Assembly (NCBI GenBank): GCA_007121575.1
Contig: SKKJ01000368.1
Coordinates: 1-6,719, forward strand
Direction: 5' to 3'
Length of the DNA: 6,719 bases
DNA from: Natronomonas sp.
GTDB taxonomy: Archaea; Halobacteriota; Halobacteria; Halobacteriales; Haloarculaceae
The notes under the pieces are model-generated. The model did not search any database, was not told the origin of the DNA, and saw only the letters and a list, made by a program, of their open reading frames with translations. Position numbers and translations under genes: made by a program. The stretch's first letter is position 1. The number at the start of each line of letters is the position of its first letter. Positions 6,274 through 6,719 of the stretch are shown here, piece after piece.

Positions 6274-6717
6274 TTATTGGATAGGTGGGATACAGAACCC
6301 AGTAACACTCTCTTGGTCTTCTATACGTCCTAGCGTTGCTGTGACGATGATCTCCACAGTCTGATCCAACGGCTCGTCCGGTGAGACAGTAACCGTTTGA
6401 CTTACCGGGTTTGGTCCTCCCAACGTGAATGATTCTTCAATTATGCCTGGTTCGCCAGCTGAGACTTCAACTTCTGTCCGGCCTCTTCCACGGGTGACCG
6501 AGACCTCGAAAGAGTCATCCTCCACAGATACTCCACAAGTTCCCAAGAACAGCCCATCTGTAATCGGTCTGTCTGGATCGTCGGTGATTTCGACTTCAAT
6601 TAAATCGTCCGGTTGGGCACTTGCACTCGATGCGAACGTTCCGCTCATCACGAGAATTGCCCCTGTTGCCGTGCTTTTACGCAGAACGTTGCGCCGCGAT
6701 ATACTGTTTGCCGTCAC
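6274..6717 (-). CDS. Tat-exported small acidic protein of unknown family, with a cysteine pair
   Basis: A 147-residue protein whose first 34 residues form a clear twin-arginine signal: SRRNVL (7-12) with Arg8-Arg9, a modest hydrophobic core (about 17-29) and ASA-Q at 32-35 as a likely signal-peptidase site. There is no lipobox cysteine, so a freely secreted protein is expected; Tat export of folded proteins is usual in haloarchaea. The mature part (about 113 residues) is acidic and has alternating beta-strand patterns (IEVEI, FEVSV, TEVEV, SQTVTV, QTVEIIV), suggesting a single Ig-like or beta-sandwich domain. Cys61 and Cys142, near the two ends of this domain, could form a disulfide that closes it. 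I do not recognise the family. The start is GTG two bases from the window edge; the Tat motif placement supports it, though a longer N-terminus outside the window cannot be excluded. Its promoter is not visible. Confidence 0.75.
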   Translation of the reverse strand: MTANSISRRNVLRKSTATGAILVMSGTFASSASAQPDDLIEVEITDDPDRPITDGLFLGTCGVSVEDDSFEVSVTRGRGRTEVEVSAGEPGIIEESFTLGGPNPVSQTVTVSPDEPLDQTVEIIVTATLGRIEDQESVTGFCIPPIQ

Positions 6718-6719
6718 TC

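Overview
The window looks like a haloarchaeal chromosome segment. The proteins are acidic, the right part encodes a secreted protein with a twin-arginine signal and a pilin with the typical halophile N-terminus, promoters look archaeal (TATA-like boxes), and the left part is GC-rich. The tetranucleotide CTAG, which haloarchaea are known to avoid, is absent by eye from roughly the first 5.8 kb. No rRNA, tRNA, CRISPR array or intact insertion sequence was seen.

Left part (1-3821): a divergent regulator/exporter cassette. On the minus strand a secreted, C-terminally anchored COG1361-type protein with four Ig-like repeats (1287-2909) is followed after 3 bases by an RND-superfamily exporter (1-1283, cut by the window edge). 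A TetR-family repressor gene (3222-3821) points the other way. The shared 312-bp spacer holds a 24-bp near-palindrome centred on AACGTT (3065-3088), next to a minus-strand TATA-like box. This is a good candidate operator for autoregulation and control of the exporter pair.

Middle (3828-5171): a 12-helix MFS transporter, convergent with tetR and separated from it by only 6 bases. Its likely start is 24 codons inside the longest frame, because a TATA-like box lies within that extension.

Right part (5172-6719): lower GC and more heterogeneous. It holds an orphan type IV pilin-like gene (5549-5986), a 46-codon frame that looks like the N-terminal remnant of a larger haloarchaeal protein (6007-6147), an AT-rich gap, and a small Tat-exported cysteine-pair protein of unknown family on the minus strand (6274-6717).

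Working model (inference): TetR senses a compound and derepresses the COG1361-RND pair, in which the anchored beta-sandwich protein may be an extracellular partner of the exporter. The MFS gene may add a second efflux route. The right end encodes cell-surface or secreted proteins and shows signs of gene turnover.
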